Assembly: GCF_037975245.1 (NCBI RefSeq)
Contig: NC_092576.1
Location: 21,019,611 to 21,083,610, forward strand
Length of the DNA stretch: 64,000 nt
DNA from: Apostichopus japonicus
Taxonomy: Eukaryota > Echinodermata > Holothuroidea > Aspidochirotida > Stichopodidae
Reading direction: 5' to 3'
Shown here: positions 28,601 through 42,364 of the stretch, piece after piece
Position numbering within the stretch: the first letter of the stretch is position 1
How the letters are laid out: every line of letters begins with the position of its first letter
Notes under the pieces: model-generated
What the model saw: the letters and a program-made list of their open reading frames with translations, nothing else
What the model was told of the DNA's origin: nothing
Database searches by the model: none
Translations under genes and position numbers: made by a program

Positions 28601-31600
28601 GGAACATTCGATTGATCGGTACTGCACATTCGATTGATCGGTACCGAACATTCGATTGATCGGTACCGCACATTCGATTGATCGGTACCGCACATTCGAT
28701 TGATCGGAACGGAACATTCGATTGATCGGTACCGCAAATTCGATTGATCGGTACCGCACATTCGATTGATCGGTACTGCACATTCGATTGATCGGTACTG
28801 CACATTCGATTGATCGGTACCGCACATTCGATTGATCGGTACCGCACATTCGATTGATCGGTACCGCACATTCGATTGATCGGTACCGCACATTCGATTG
28901 ATCGGTACCGCACATTCGATTGATCCGTACCGCACATTCGATTGATCGGTACCGCACATTCGATTGATCGGAACGGAACATTCGATTGATCGGTACCGCA
29001 TATTCGATTGATCCGTACGGCACATTCGATTGAACGGTCACTCACATTCGATTGATCGGTACGGAACATTCGTTTGATCGGTACCGCACATTCGATTGAT
29101 CGGTATGGAACATTCGATTGATCGGTAAGGAACATTCGATTGATCGGTACCGCACATTCGATTGATCCGTACCGCACATTCGATTGATCGGTCACGCACA
29201 TTCGATTGATCTGTAAGGAACATTCGATTGATCGGTACTGCACATTCGATTGATCGGTTCCGCACATTTGATTGATCGGTACCGCACATTCGATTGATCG
29301 GTACCGCATATTCGATTGATCGGTACCGCACATTCGATTGATCGGTACCGCACATTCGATTGATCGGAACGGAACATTCGATTGATCGGTACCGCACATT
29401 CGATTGATCGGTACCGCACATTCGATTGATCGGTACCGCACATTCGATTGATCGGTACCGCACATTCGATTGATCGGTACCGCACATTCGATTGATCGGT
29501 ACCGCACATTCGATTGATCGGTACCGCACATTCGATTGATCGGTACTGCACATTCGATTGATCGGTACCGCACATTCGATTGATCCGTACCGCACATTCG
29601 ATTGATCGGTACCGCACATTCGATTGATCGGTACGGAACATTCGATTGATCGGTACTGCACATTCGATTGATCGGTACCGAACATTCGATTGATCGGTAC
29701 CGCACATTCGATTGATCGGTACCGCACATTCGATTGATCGGAACGGAACATTCGATTGATCGGTACCGCACATTCGATTGATCGGTACCGCACATTCGAT
29801 TGATCGGTACTGCACATTCGATTGATCGGTACTGCACATTCGATTGATCGGTACCGCACATTCGATTGATCGGTACCGCACATTCGATTGATCGGTACCG
29901 CACATTCGATTGATCGGTACCGCACATTCGATTGATCGGTACCGCACATTCGATTGATCCGTACCGCACATTCGATTGATCGGTACCGCACATTCGATTG
30001 ATCGGAACGGAACATTCGATTGATCGGTACCGCATATTCGATTGATCCGTACGGCACATTCGATTGAACGGTCACTCACATTCGATTGATCGGTACGGAA
30101 CATTCGTTTGATCGGTACCGCACATTCGATTGATCGGTATGGAACATTCGATTGATCGGTAAGGAACATTCGATTGATCGGTACCGCACATTCGATTGAT
30201 CCGTACCGCACATTCGATTGATCGGTCACGCACATTCGATTGATCGGTAAGGAACATTCGATTGATCGGTACTGCACATTCGATTGATCGGTTCCGCATA
30301 TTTGATTGATCGGTACCGCACATTCGATTGATCGGTACCGCACATTCGATTAATCCGTACCGCACATTCGATTGATCGGTCACGCACATTCGCTTGATCG
30401 GTACGGAACATTCGTTTGATCGGTACCGCACATTCGATTAATCGGTACGGAACATTTGATTGATCGGTACGGAACATTCGATTGATCGGTACAGCACATT
30501 CGATTGATCGGTACCTCACATTCGATTGATCGGAACCGCACATTCGATTGATCGGTACCGCACATTCGATTGATCGGTACCGCACATTCGATTGATCGGT
30601 TCCGCACATTCGATTGATCGGTACGGAACATTCGATTGATCGGTACCGCACATTCGATTGATCCGTACCGCACATTCGATTGATCGGTACCGCACATTCG
30701 ATTGATCGGAACGGAACATTCGATTGATCGGTACCGCACATTCGATTGATCGGTACCGCACATTCGATTGATCGGTACCGCATATTCGATTGATCGGTAC
30801 CGCACATTCGATTGATCGGTACCGCACATTCGATTGATCGGAACGGAACATTCGATTGATCGGTACCGCACATTCGATTGATCGGTACCGCACATTCGAT
30901 TGATCGGTACCGCACATTCGATTGATCGGTACCGCACATTCGATTGATCGGTACCGCACATTCGATTGATCGGTACCGCACATTCGATTGATCGGTACCG
31001 CACATTCGATTGATCGGTACCGCACATTCGATTGATCGGTACTGCACATTCGATTGATCGGTACCGCACATTCGATTGATCCGTACCGCACATTCGATTG
31101 ATCGGTACCGCACATTCGATTGATCGGTACGGAACATTCGATTGATCGGTACTGCACATTCGATTGATCGGTACCGAACATTCGATTGATCGGTACCGCA
31201 CATTCGATTGATCGGTACCGCACATTCGATTGATCGGTACCGCACATTCGATTGATCGGTACCGCACATTCGATTGATCGGAACGGAACATTCGATTGAT
31301 CGGTAAGGAACATTCGATTGATCGGTACCGCACATTCGACTGATCGGTACGGAACATTCGATTGATCGGTAAGGAACATTCGATTAATCGGTACTGCACA
31401 TTCGATTGATCGGTACCGCACATTCGATTGATCGGTACCGCACATTCGATTGATCGGTACCGCACATTCGATTGATCGGTACTGCACATTCGATTGATCG
31501 TTACTGCACATTCGATTGATCGGTACCGAACCTTCGATTGATCGGTACCGCACATTCGAATGATCGGTACCGCACATTCGATTGATCGGAACGGAACATT

Positions 31601-34600
31601 CGATTGATCGGTACCGCACATTCGATTGATCGAAACGGAAAATTCGATTGATCGGTACCGCACATTCGTTTGATCGGTACCGCACATTCGATTGATCGGT
31701 ACCGCACATTCGATTGATCGGTACCGCACATTCGATTGATCGGTACTGCACATTCGATTGATCGGTACTGCACATTCGATTGATCGGTACCGCACATTCG
31801 ATTGATCGGTACCGCACATTCGATTGATCGGTACCGCACATTCGATTGATCGGTACCGCACATTCGATTGATCGGTCACGCACATTCGATTGATCGGTAC
31901 GGAACATTCGTTTGATCGGTATCGCACATTCGATTGATCGGTACGGAACATTCGATTGATCGGTAAGGAACATTCGATTGATCGGTACCGCACATTCGAT
32001 TGATCGGTACGGAACATTCGATTGATCGGTAAGGAACATTCGATTAATCGGTACTGCACATTCGATTGATCGGTACCGCACATTCGATTGATCGGTACCG
32101 CACATTCGATTGATCGGTACGGAACATTCGTTTGATCGGTACCGCACATTCGATTGATCGGTACCGCACATTCGATTGATCGGTACTGCACATTCGATTG
32201 ATCGGTACTGCACATTCGATTGATCGGTACCGAACCTTCGATTGATCGGTACCGCACATTCGAATGATCGGTACCGCACATTCGATTGATCGGAACGGAA
32301 CATTCGATTGATCGGTACCGCACATTCGATTGATCGAAACGGAAAATTCGATTGATCGGTACCGCACATTCGTTTGATCGGTACCGCACATTCGATTGAT
32401 CGGTACCGCACATTCGATTGATCGGTACTGCACATTCGATTGATCGGTACTGCACATTCGATTGATCGGTACCGCACATTCGATTGATCGGTACTGCACA
32501 TTCGATTGATCGGTACCGCACATTCGATTGATCGGTACCGAACATTCGATTGATCGGTACCGCACATTCGATTGATCGGTACCGCACATTCGATTGATCG
32601 GAACGGAACATTCGATTGATCGGTACCGCACATTCGATTGATCGGTACGGAACATTCGTTTGATCGGTACCGCACATTCGATTGATCGGTACCGCACATT
32701 CGATTGATCGGTACCGCACATTCGATTGATCGGTACTGCACATTCGATTGATCGGTACCGAACATTCGATTGATCGGTACCGCACATTCGATTGATCGGT
32801 ACCGCACATTCGATTGATCGGAACGGAACATTCGATTGATCGGTACCGCACATTCGATTGATCGAAACGGAACATTCGATTGATCGGTACCGCACATTCG
32901 TTTGATCGGTACCGCACATTCGATTGATCGGTACCGCACATTCGATTGATCGGTACTGCACATTCGCTTGATCGGTACTGCACATTCGATTGATCGGTAC
33001 CGCACATTCGATTGATCGGTACCGCACATTCGATTGATCGGTACCGCACATTCGATTGATCCGTACCGCACATTTGATTGATCGGTCACGCACATTCGCT
33101 TGATCGGTACGGAACATTCCTTTGATCGGTACCGCACATTCGATTGATCGGTACGGAACATTCGATTGATCGGTAAGGAACATTCGATTGATCGGTACTG
33201 CACATTCGATTGATCGGTACCGCACATTCGATTGATCGGAACCGCACATTCGATTGATCGGTACGGAACATTCGATTGATCGGTACCGCACATTCGATTG
33301 ATCGGTACCGCACATTCGATTGATCGGTACGGAACATTCGATTGATCGGTACCGCACATTCGATTGATCCGTACCGCACATTCGATTGAGCGGTACCGCA
33401 CATTCGATTGATCGGTTAGGAACATTCGTTTGATCGGTACCGCACATTCGATTGATCGGTACCGCACATTCGATTGATCGGTACGGAACATTCGTTTGAT
33501 CGGTACTACACATTCGATTGATCGGTACCACACATTCGATTGATCGGTACGGAACATTCGATTGATCGGTACTGCACATTCGATTGATCGGTACCGCACA
33601 TTCGATTGATCGGTACTGCACATTCGATTGATCGGTACCGCACATTCGATTAATCGGTACCGAACATTCGATTGATCGGTACCGCACATTCGATTGATCG
33701 GTACCGCACATTCGATTGATCGGAACGGAACATTCGATTGATCGGTACCGCACATTCGATTGATCGAAATGGAACATTCGATTGATCGGTACCGCACATT
33801 CGTTTGATCGGTACCGCACATTCCATTGATCGGTACCGCACATTCGATTGATCGGTACTGCACATTCGATTGATCGGTACTGCACATTCGATTGATCGGT
33901 ACCGCACATTCGATTGATCGGTACCGCACATTCGATTGATCGGTACCGCACATTCGATTGATCCGTACCGCACATTCGATTGATCGGTACTGCACATTCG
34001 CTTGATTGGTACGGAACATTCGTTTGATCGGTACCGCACATTCGATTAATCGATACGGAACATTAGATTGATCGGTACGGAACATTCGATTGATCGGTAC
34101 TGCACATTCGATTGATCTGTACCGCACATTCGATTGATCGGAACCGCACATTCGATTGATCGGTACCGCACATTCGATTGATCGGTACAGAACATTCGAT
34201 TGATCGGTACGGAACATTCGATTGATCGGTACCGCACATTCGATTGATCCGTACCGCACATTCGTTTGAGCGGTACCGCACGTTCGATTGATCGGTCAGG
34301 CACATTCGATTGATCGGTACGGAACATTCGTTTGATCGGTACCGCACATTCGATTGATCGGTACGGAACATTCGATTGATCGGTAAGGAACATTCGATTG
34401 ATCGGTACCGCACATTCGATTGATCGGTACCGCACATTCGATTGATCGGAACGGAACATTCGATTGATCGGTACCGCACATTCGATTGATCGGTACCGCA
34501 CATTCGATTGATCGGTACCGCACATTCGATTGATCGGTACCGCACATTCGATTGATCGGTACCGCACATTCGATTGATCGGTACCGCACATTCGATTGAT

Positions 34601-34601
34601 C

Positions 34602-34843
34602 GGTACGGAACATTCGATTGATCGGTACCGCACATTCGATTGATCGGTACTGCACATTCGATTGATCGGTACCGCACATTCGATTGATCCGTACCGCACA
34701 TTCGATTGATCGGTACCGCACATTCGATTGATCGGTACGGAACATTCGATTGATCGGTACTGCACATTCGATTGATCGGTACCGAACATTCGATTGATCG
34801 GTACCGCACATTCGATTGATCGGTACAACACATTCGATTGATC
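34602..34843 (+). repeat. 11-unit (242-bp) block present in B2 only
   Basis: The offset between B1 and B2 rises from 10,801 to 11,043 between B1 positions of about 23780 and 23821. The extra 242 bp are ordinary variant units (GGTACGG, C18T, G13C, C20A and a ggtacaacac unit near 34823). Their order is like that found in other HOR copies, so the block was probably copied from elsewhere in the array. The exact edges are ambiguous by a unit or two. Confidence 0.7.
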
Positions 34844-36217
34844 GGAACGGAACATTCGATTGATCGCTACCGCACATTCGATTGATCGGTACCGCACATT
34901 CGATTGATCGGTACCGCACATTCGATTGATCGGTACCGCACATTCGATTGATCGGTACCGCACATTCGATTGATCGGTACCGCACATTCGATTGATCGGT
35001 ACCGCACATTCGATTGATCGGTACCGCACATTCGATTGATCGGTACCGCACATTCGATTGATCGGTACCGCACATTCGATTGATCGGTACCGCACATTCG
35101 ATTGATCGGTATGGAACATTCGATTGATCGGTAAGGAACATTCGATTGATCGGTACCGCACATTCGATTGATCCGTACCGCACATTCGATTGATCGGTCA
35201 CGCACATTCGATTGATCGGTAAGGAACATTCGATTGATCGGTACCGCACATTCGATTGATCGGAACGGAACATTCGATTGATCGGTACCGCACATTCGAT
35301 TGATCCGTACCGCACATTCGATTGATCGGTCACGCACATTCGATTGATCGGTACGGAACATTCGTGTGATCGGTCCCGCACATTCGATTGATCGGTACGG
35401 AACATTCGATTGATCTGTAAGGAACATTCGATTGATCGGTACTGCACATTCGATTGATCGGTATCGCACATTCGATTGATCGGTACCGCACATTCGATTG
35501 ATCGGTACCGCACATTCGATTGATCGGTACCGCACATTCGATTGATCGGTACCGCACATTCGATTGATCGGTACCGCACATTCGATTGATCGGTACCGCA
35601 CATTCGATTGATCGGTACCGCACATTCGATTGATCGGTACCGCACATTCGATTGATCGGTACCGCACATTCGATTGATCGGTACTGCACATTCGATTGAT
35701 CGGTACCGCACATTCGATTGATCCGTACCGCACATTCGATTGATCGGTACCGCACATTCGATTGATCGGTACGGAACATTCGATTGATCGGTACTGCACA
35801 TTCGATTGATCGGTACCGAACATTCGATTGATCGGTACCGCACATTCGATTGATCGGTACCGCACATTCGATTGATCGGTACCGCACATTCGATTGATCG
35901 GTACTGCACATTCGATTGATCGGTACTGCACATTCGATTGATCGGTACCGCACATTCGATTGATCGGTACCGCACATTCGATTGATCGGTACCGCACATT
36001 CGTTTGATCGGTACCGCACATTCGATTCATCGGTACGGAACATTCGATTGATCTGTAAGGAACATTCGATTGATCGGTACTGCACATTCGATTGATCGGT
36101 ACCGCACATTCGAGTGATCGGTACTGCACATTCGATTGATCGGTACCGAACATTCGATTGATCGGTCACGCACATTCGATTGATCGGTACCGCACATTCG
36201 ATTGATCGGAACGGAAC

Positions 36218-36238
36218 ATTGATTGATCGGTACCGCAC
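36218..36238 (+). repeat. 21-bp unit, B2 copy of the 25175 deletion
   Basis: It lies exactly 11,043 bp after 25175 and has the same flanking units, so it is inherited by block duplication. Confidence 0.9.
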
Positions 36239-36490
36239 ATTCGATTGACCGGAACGGAACATTCGATTGATCGGTACCGCACATTCGATTGATCGGTACC
36301 GCACATTCGATTGATCGGTACCGCACATTCGATTGATCGGTACCGCACATTCGATCGATCGGTACCGCACATTCGATTGATCGGTACCGCACATTCGATC
36401 GATCCGTACGGCACATTCGATTGATCGGTCACGCACATTCGCTTGATCGGTACGGAACATTCGTTTGATCGGTACCGCACATTCGATTGA

Positions 36491-37906
36491 TCGGAACGGA
36501 ACATTCGATTGATCGGTACCGCACATTCGATTGATCGGTACCGCACATTCGATTGATCGGTACGGCACATTCGATTGATCGGTACGGAACATTCGATTGA
36601 TCGGTACCGCACATTCGATTGATCGGTACTGCACATTCGATTGATCCGTACCGCACATTCGATTGATCGGTACCGCACATTCGATTGATCGGTACGGAAC
36701 ATTCGTTTGATCGGTACCGCACATTCGATTGATCGGTACCGCACATTCGATTGATCGGTACTGCACATTCGATTGATCGGTACCGAACATTCGATTGATC
36801 GGTACCGCACATTCGATTGATCGGTACCGCACATTCGATTGATCGGAACGGAACATTCGATTGATCGGTACCGCACATTCGATTGATCGGTACCGCACAT
36901 TCGATTGATCGGTACCGCACATTCGATTGATCGGTACTGCACATTCGATTGATCGGTACTGCACATTCGATTGATCGGTACCGCACATTCGATTGATCGG
37001 TACCGCACATTCGATTGATCGGTACCGCACATTCGATTGATCCGTACCGCACATTCGATTGATCGGTACCGCACATTCGATTGATCACAACGGAACATTC
37101 GATTAATCGGTACTGCACATTCGATTGATCCGTACCGCACATTCGATTGATCGGAACGGAACATTCGATTGATCGGTACCGCACATTCGATTGATCCGTA
37201 CCGCACATTCGATTGATCGGTCACGCACATTCGATTGATCGGTACGGAACATTCGTTTGATCGGTACCGCACTTTCGATTGATCGGTACGGAACATTCGA
37301 TTGATCGGTACGGAACATTCGTTTGATCGGTACCGCACATTCGATTGATCGGTACGGAACATTCGATTGATCGGTAAGGAACATTCGATTGATCGGTACT
37401 GCACATTCGATTGATCGGTACCGCACATTCGATTGATCGGTACCGCACATTCGATTGATCGGTACCGCACATTTGATTGATCGGTACCGCACATTCGATT
37501 GATCCGTACCGCACATTCGATTGATCGGTCACGCACATTCGCTTGATCGGTACGGAACATTCGATTGTTCGGTAAGGAACATTCGATTGATCGGTACTGC
37601 ACATTCGATTGATCGGTACCGCACATTCGATTGATCGGAACCGCACATTCGATTGATCGGTACCGCACATTCGATTGATCGGTACGGAACATTCGATTGA
37701 TCGGTACCGCACATTCGATTGATCGGTACGGAACATTCGATTGATCGGTACCGCACATTCGATTGATCGGTACGGAACATTCGTTTGATCGGTACCGCAC
37801 ATTCGATTGATCGGTACCGCATATTCGATTGATCGGTAAGGAACATTCGATTGATCGGTACCGCACATTCGATTGATCGGAACGGAACATTCGATTGATC
37901 GGTACC
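36491..37906 (+). repeat. Zone C, leading segment (about 64 units)
   Basis: It follows the end of B2 homology and runs to the first marker gcattttcaattgatccg at 37907. It holds the first gatcacaacgg unit, at 37083, followed by a gattaatcgg unit. This pair recurs at 41657, 44428, 46914, 49686, 52172 and 61714, and it identifies zones C and D. Confidence 0.75.
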
Positions 37907-38966
37907 GCATTTTCAATTGATCCGTACCGCACATTCGATTGATCGGTCACGCACATTCGATTGATCGGTAGGGAACATTCGTTTGATCGGTACCGCACAT
38001 TCGATTGATCGGTACGGAACATTCGATTGATCTGTAAGGAACATTCGATTGATCGGTACTGCACATTCGATTGATCGGTACCGCACATTCGATTGATCGG
38101 TACCGCACATTCGATTGATCGGTACTGCACATTCGATTGATCGGTACTGCACATTCGATTGATCGGTACCGCACATTCGATTGATCGGTCACGCACATTC
38201 GATTGATCGGTACGGAACATTCGTTTGATCGGTACCGCACATTCGATTGATCGGTACGGAACATTCGATTGATCGGTAAGGAACATTCGATTGATCGGTA
38301 CTGCACATTCGATTGATCGGTACCGCACATTCGATTGATCCGTACCGCACATTCGATTGATCGGTACCGCACATTCGATTGATCGGTACGGAACATTCGA
38401 TTGATCGGTACTGCACATTCGATTGATCGGTACCGAACATTCGATTGATCGGTACCGCACATTCGATTGATCGGTACCGCACATTCCATTGATCGGTACC
38501 GCACATTCGATTGATCGGTACTGCACATTCGATTGATCGGTACTGCACATTCGATTGATCGGTACCGCACATTCGATTGATCGGTACCGCACATTCGATT
38601 GATCGGTACCGCACATTCGTTTGATCGGTACCGCACATTCGATTCATCGGTACGGAACATTCGATTGATCTGTAAGGAACATTCGATTGATCGGTACTGC
38701 ACATTCGATTGATCGGTACCGCACATTCGAGTGATCGGTACTGCACATTCGATTGATCGGTACCGCACATTCGATTGATCGGTACCGCACATTCGATTGA
38801 TCGGTACCGCACATTCGATTGATCGGTACCGCACATTCGATTGATCGGTACCGCACATTCGATTGATCGGTACCGCACATTCGATTGATCGGTACCGCAC
38901 ATTCGATTGATCGGTACGGAACATTCGATTGATCGGTACCGCACATTCGATTGATCGGTACTGCAC

Positions 38967-38987
38967 ATCGATTGATCAGTACCGCAC
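38967..38987 (+). repeat. 21-bp unit with a private deletion (one T of ATT)
   Basis: It reads atcgattgatcagtacc after ggtactgcac. The flanks differ from those of the common deletion, so the event is independent. Confidence 0.9.
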
Positions 38988-39593
38988 ATTCGATTGATCC
39001 GTACCGCACATTCGATTGATCGGTACCGCACATTCGATTGATCGGTACGGAACATTCGATTGATCGGTACTGCACATTCGATTGATCGGTACCGAACATT
39101 CGATTGATCGGTACCGCACATTCGATTGATCGGTACCGCACATTCGATTGATCGGAACGGAACATTCGATTGATCGGTACCGCACATTCGATTGATCGGT
39201 ACCGCACATTCGATTGATCGGTACCGCACATTCGATTGATCGGTACCGCACATTCGATTGATCGGTACTGCACATTCGATTGATCGGTACCGCACATTCG
39301 ATTGATCGGTACCGCACATTCGATTGATCGGTACCGCACATTCGATTGATCGGTACCGCACATTCGATTGATCGGTACCGCACATTCGATTGATCGGTAC
39401 CGCACATTCGATTGATCCGTACCGCACATTCGATTGATCGGAACGGAATATTCGATTGATCGGTACCGCATATTCGATTGATCGGTACCGCACATTCGAT
39501 TGATCGGTACCGCACATTCGATTGATCCGTAGAGCACATTCGATTGATCGGAACGGAATATTCGATTGATCGGTACCGCATATTCGATTGATC

Positions 39594-42045
39594 GGTATGG
39601 AACATTCGATTGATCGGTAAGGAACATTCGATTGATCGGTACCGCACATTCGATTGATCCGTACCGCACATTCGATTGATCGGTCACGCACATTCGATTG
39701 ATCGGTAAGGAACATTCGATTGATCGGTACCGCACATTCGATTGATCGGAACGGAACATTCGATTGATCGGTACCGCACATTCGATTGATCCGTACCGCA
39801 CATTCGATTGATCGGTCACGCACATTCGATTGATCGGTACGGAACATTCGTGTGATCGGTACCGCACATTCGATTGATCGGTACGGAACATTCGATTGAT
39901 CTGTAAGGAACATTCGATTGATCGGTACTGCACATTCGATTGATCGGTACCGCACATTCGATTGATCGGTACCGCACATTCGATTGATCGGTACCGCACA
40001 TTCGATTGATCGGTACCGCACATTCGATTGATCGGTACCGCACATTCGATTGATCAGTACCGCACATTCGATTGATCGGTACCACACATTCGATTGATCG
40101 GTACCGCACATTCGATTGATCGGTACCGCACATTCGATTGATCGGTACCGCACATTCGATTGATCGGTACTGCACATTCGATTGATCGGTACCGCACATT
40201 CGATTGATCGGTACTGCACATTCGATTGATCGGTACCGCACATTCGATTGATCCGTACCGCACATTCGATTGATCGGTACCGCACATTCGATTGATCGGT
40301 ACGGAACATTCGATTGATCGGTACTGCACATTCGATTGATCGGTACCGAACATTCGATTGATCGGTACCGCACATTCGATTGATCGGTACCGCACATTCG
40401 ATTGATCGGTACCGCACATTCGATTGATCGGTACTGCACATTCGATTGATCGGTACTGCACATTCGATTGATCGGTACCGCACATTCGATTGATCGGTAC
40501 CGCACATTCGATTGATCGGTACCGCACATTCGTTTGATCGGTACCGCACATTCGATTCATCGGTACGGAACATTCGATTGATCTGTAAGGAACATTCGAT
40601 TGATCGGTACTGCACATTCGATTGATCGGTACCGCACATTCGAGTGATCGGTACTGCACATTCGATTGATCGGTACCGAACATTCGATTGATCGGTCACG
40701 CACATTCGATTGATCGGTACCGCACATTCGATTGATCGGAACGGAACATTGATTGATCGGTACCGCACATTCGATTGATCGGAACGGAACATTCGATTGA
40801 TCGGTACCGCACATTCGATTGATCGGTACCGCACATTCGATTGATCGGTACCGCACATTCGATTGATCGGTACCGCACATTCGATCGATCGGTACCGCAC
40901 ATTCGATTGATCGGTACCGCACATTCGATCGATCCGTACGGCACATTCGATTGATCGGTCACCCACATTCGCTTGATCGGTACGGAACATTCGTTTGATC
41001 GGTACCGCACATTCGATTGATCGGAACGGAACATTCGATTGATCGGTACGGAACATTCGATTGATCGGTAAGGAACATTCGATTGATCGGTACCGCACAT
41101 TCGATTGATCGGTACCGCACATTCGATTGATCGGTACCGCACATTCGATTGATCGGTACGGAACATTCGATTGATCGGTACCGCACATTCGATTGATCGG
41201 TACTGCACATTCGTTTGATCCGTACCGCACATTCGATTGATCGGTACCGCACATTCGATTGATCGGTACGGAACATTCGTTTGATCGGTACCGCACATTC
41301 GATTGATCGGTACCGCACATTCGATTGATCGGTACTGCACATTCGATTGATCGGTACCGAACATTCGATTGATCGGTACCGCACATTCGATTGATCGGTA
41401 CCGCACATTCGATTGATCGGAACGGAACATTCGATTGATCGGTACCGCACATTCGATTGATCGGTACCGCACATTCGATTGATCGGTACCGCACATTCGA
41501 TTGATCGGTACTGCACATTCGATTGATCGGTACTGCACATTCGATTGATCGGTACCGCACATTCGATTGATCGGTACCGCACATTCGATTGATCGGTACC
41601 GCACATTCGATTGATCCGTACCGCACATTCGATTGATCGGTACCGCACATTCGATTGATCACAACGGAACATTCGATTAATCGGTACCGCACATTCGATT
41701 GATCCGTACCGCACATTCGATTGATCGGAACGGAACATTCGATTGATCGGTACCGCACATTCGATTGATCCGTACCGCACATTCGATTGATCGGTCACGC
41801 ACATTCGATTGATCGGTACGGAACATTCGTTTGATCGGTACCGCACTTTCGATTGATCGGTACGGAACATTCGATTGATCGGTACGGAACATTCGTTTTA
41901 TCGGTACCGCACATTCGATTGATCGGTACGGAACATTCGATTGATCGGTAAGGAACATTCGATTGATCGGTACTGCACATTCGATTGATCGGTACCGCAC
42001 ATTCGATTGATCGGTACCGCACATTCGATTGATCGGTACCGCACA
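39594..42045 (+). repeat. Zone C duplicated block, first copy
   Basis: It matches 42365-44816 with offset 2,771 (126 units minus one, the deletion at 40748). It carries the gatcacaacgg unit at 41657 and a run of tcgatcgatc units (T8C) near 40885-40933. Just upstream the offset is 2,683, so the second copy gained four units near its left edge. Confidence 0.8.
40748..40768 (+). repeat. 21-bp unit, common C4 deletion
   Basis: It follows GGAACGGAAC, as at 25175, in the first zone C duplicated block. Confidence 0.9.
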
Positions 42046-42364
42046 TTCGATTGATCGGTACCGCACATTCGATTGATCGGTACCGCACATTCGATTGATC
42101 CGTACCGCACATTCGATTGATCGGAACGGAATATTCGATTGATCGGTACCGCATATTCGATTGATCGGTACCGCACATTCGATTGATCGGTACCGCACAT
42201 TCGATTGATCCGTACCGCACATTCGATTGATCGGAACGGAATATTCGATTGATCGGTACCGCATATTCGATTAATCCGTACGGCACATTCGATTGATCGG
42301 TCACTCACATTCGATTGATCGGTACGGAACATTCGTTTGATCGGTACCGCACATTCGATTGATC

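Larger units (their letters stand above)
25605..36490 (+). repeat. Zone B, second large block B2 (about 10.89 kb)
   Basis: This is a near-identical copy of B1. Differences noticed by eye: C22T near 30299 (B1 19498); an a-for-c change near 28737; gattaatcgg with a C20A unit near 33652-33663, where B1 has other units at about 22852; a gatacgg unit near 34053; and the 242-bp gain at about 34602-34843. B2 is exactly 242 bp longer than B1, which this gain explains. The high identity means either a recent segmental duplication in the array or an assembly repeat. Confidence 0.9.

Noticed and set aside
38757-38910. Runs of identical standard units (also 23833-24062, 24425-24640 and 35472-35680) as possible special cores
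   Set aside because: They are short (7-10 units) and fit chance or local homogenisation. No flanking signal sets them apart.
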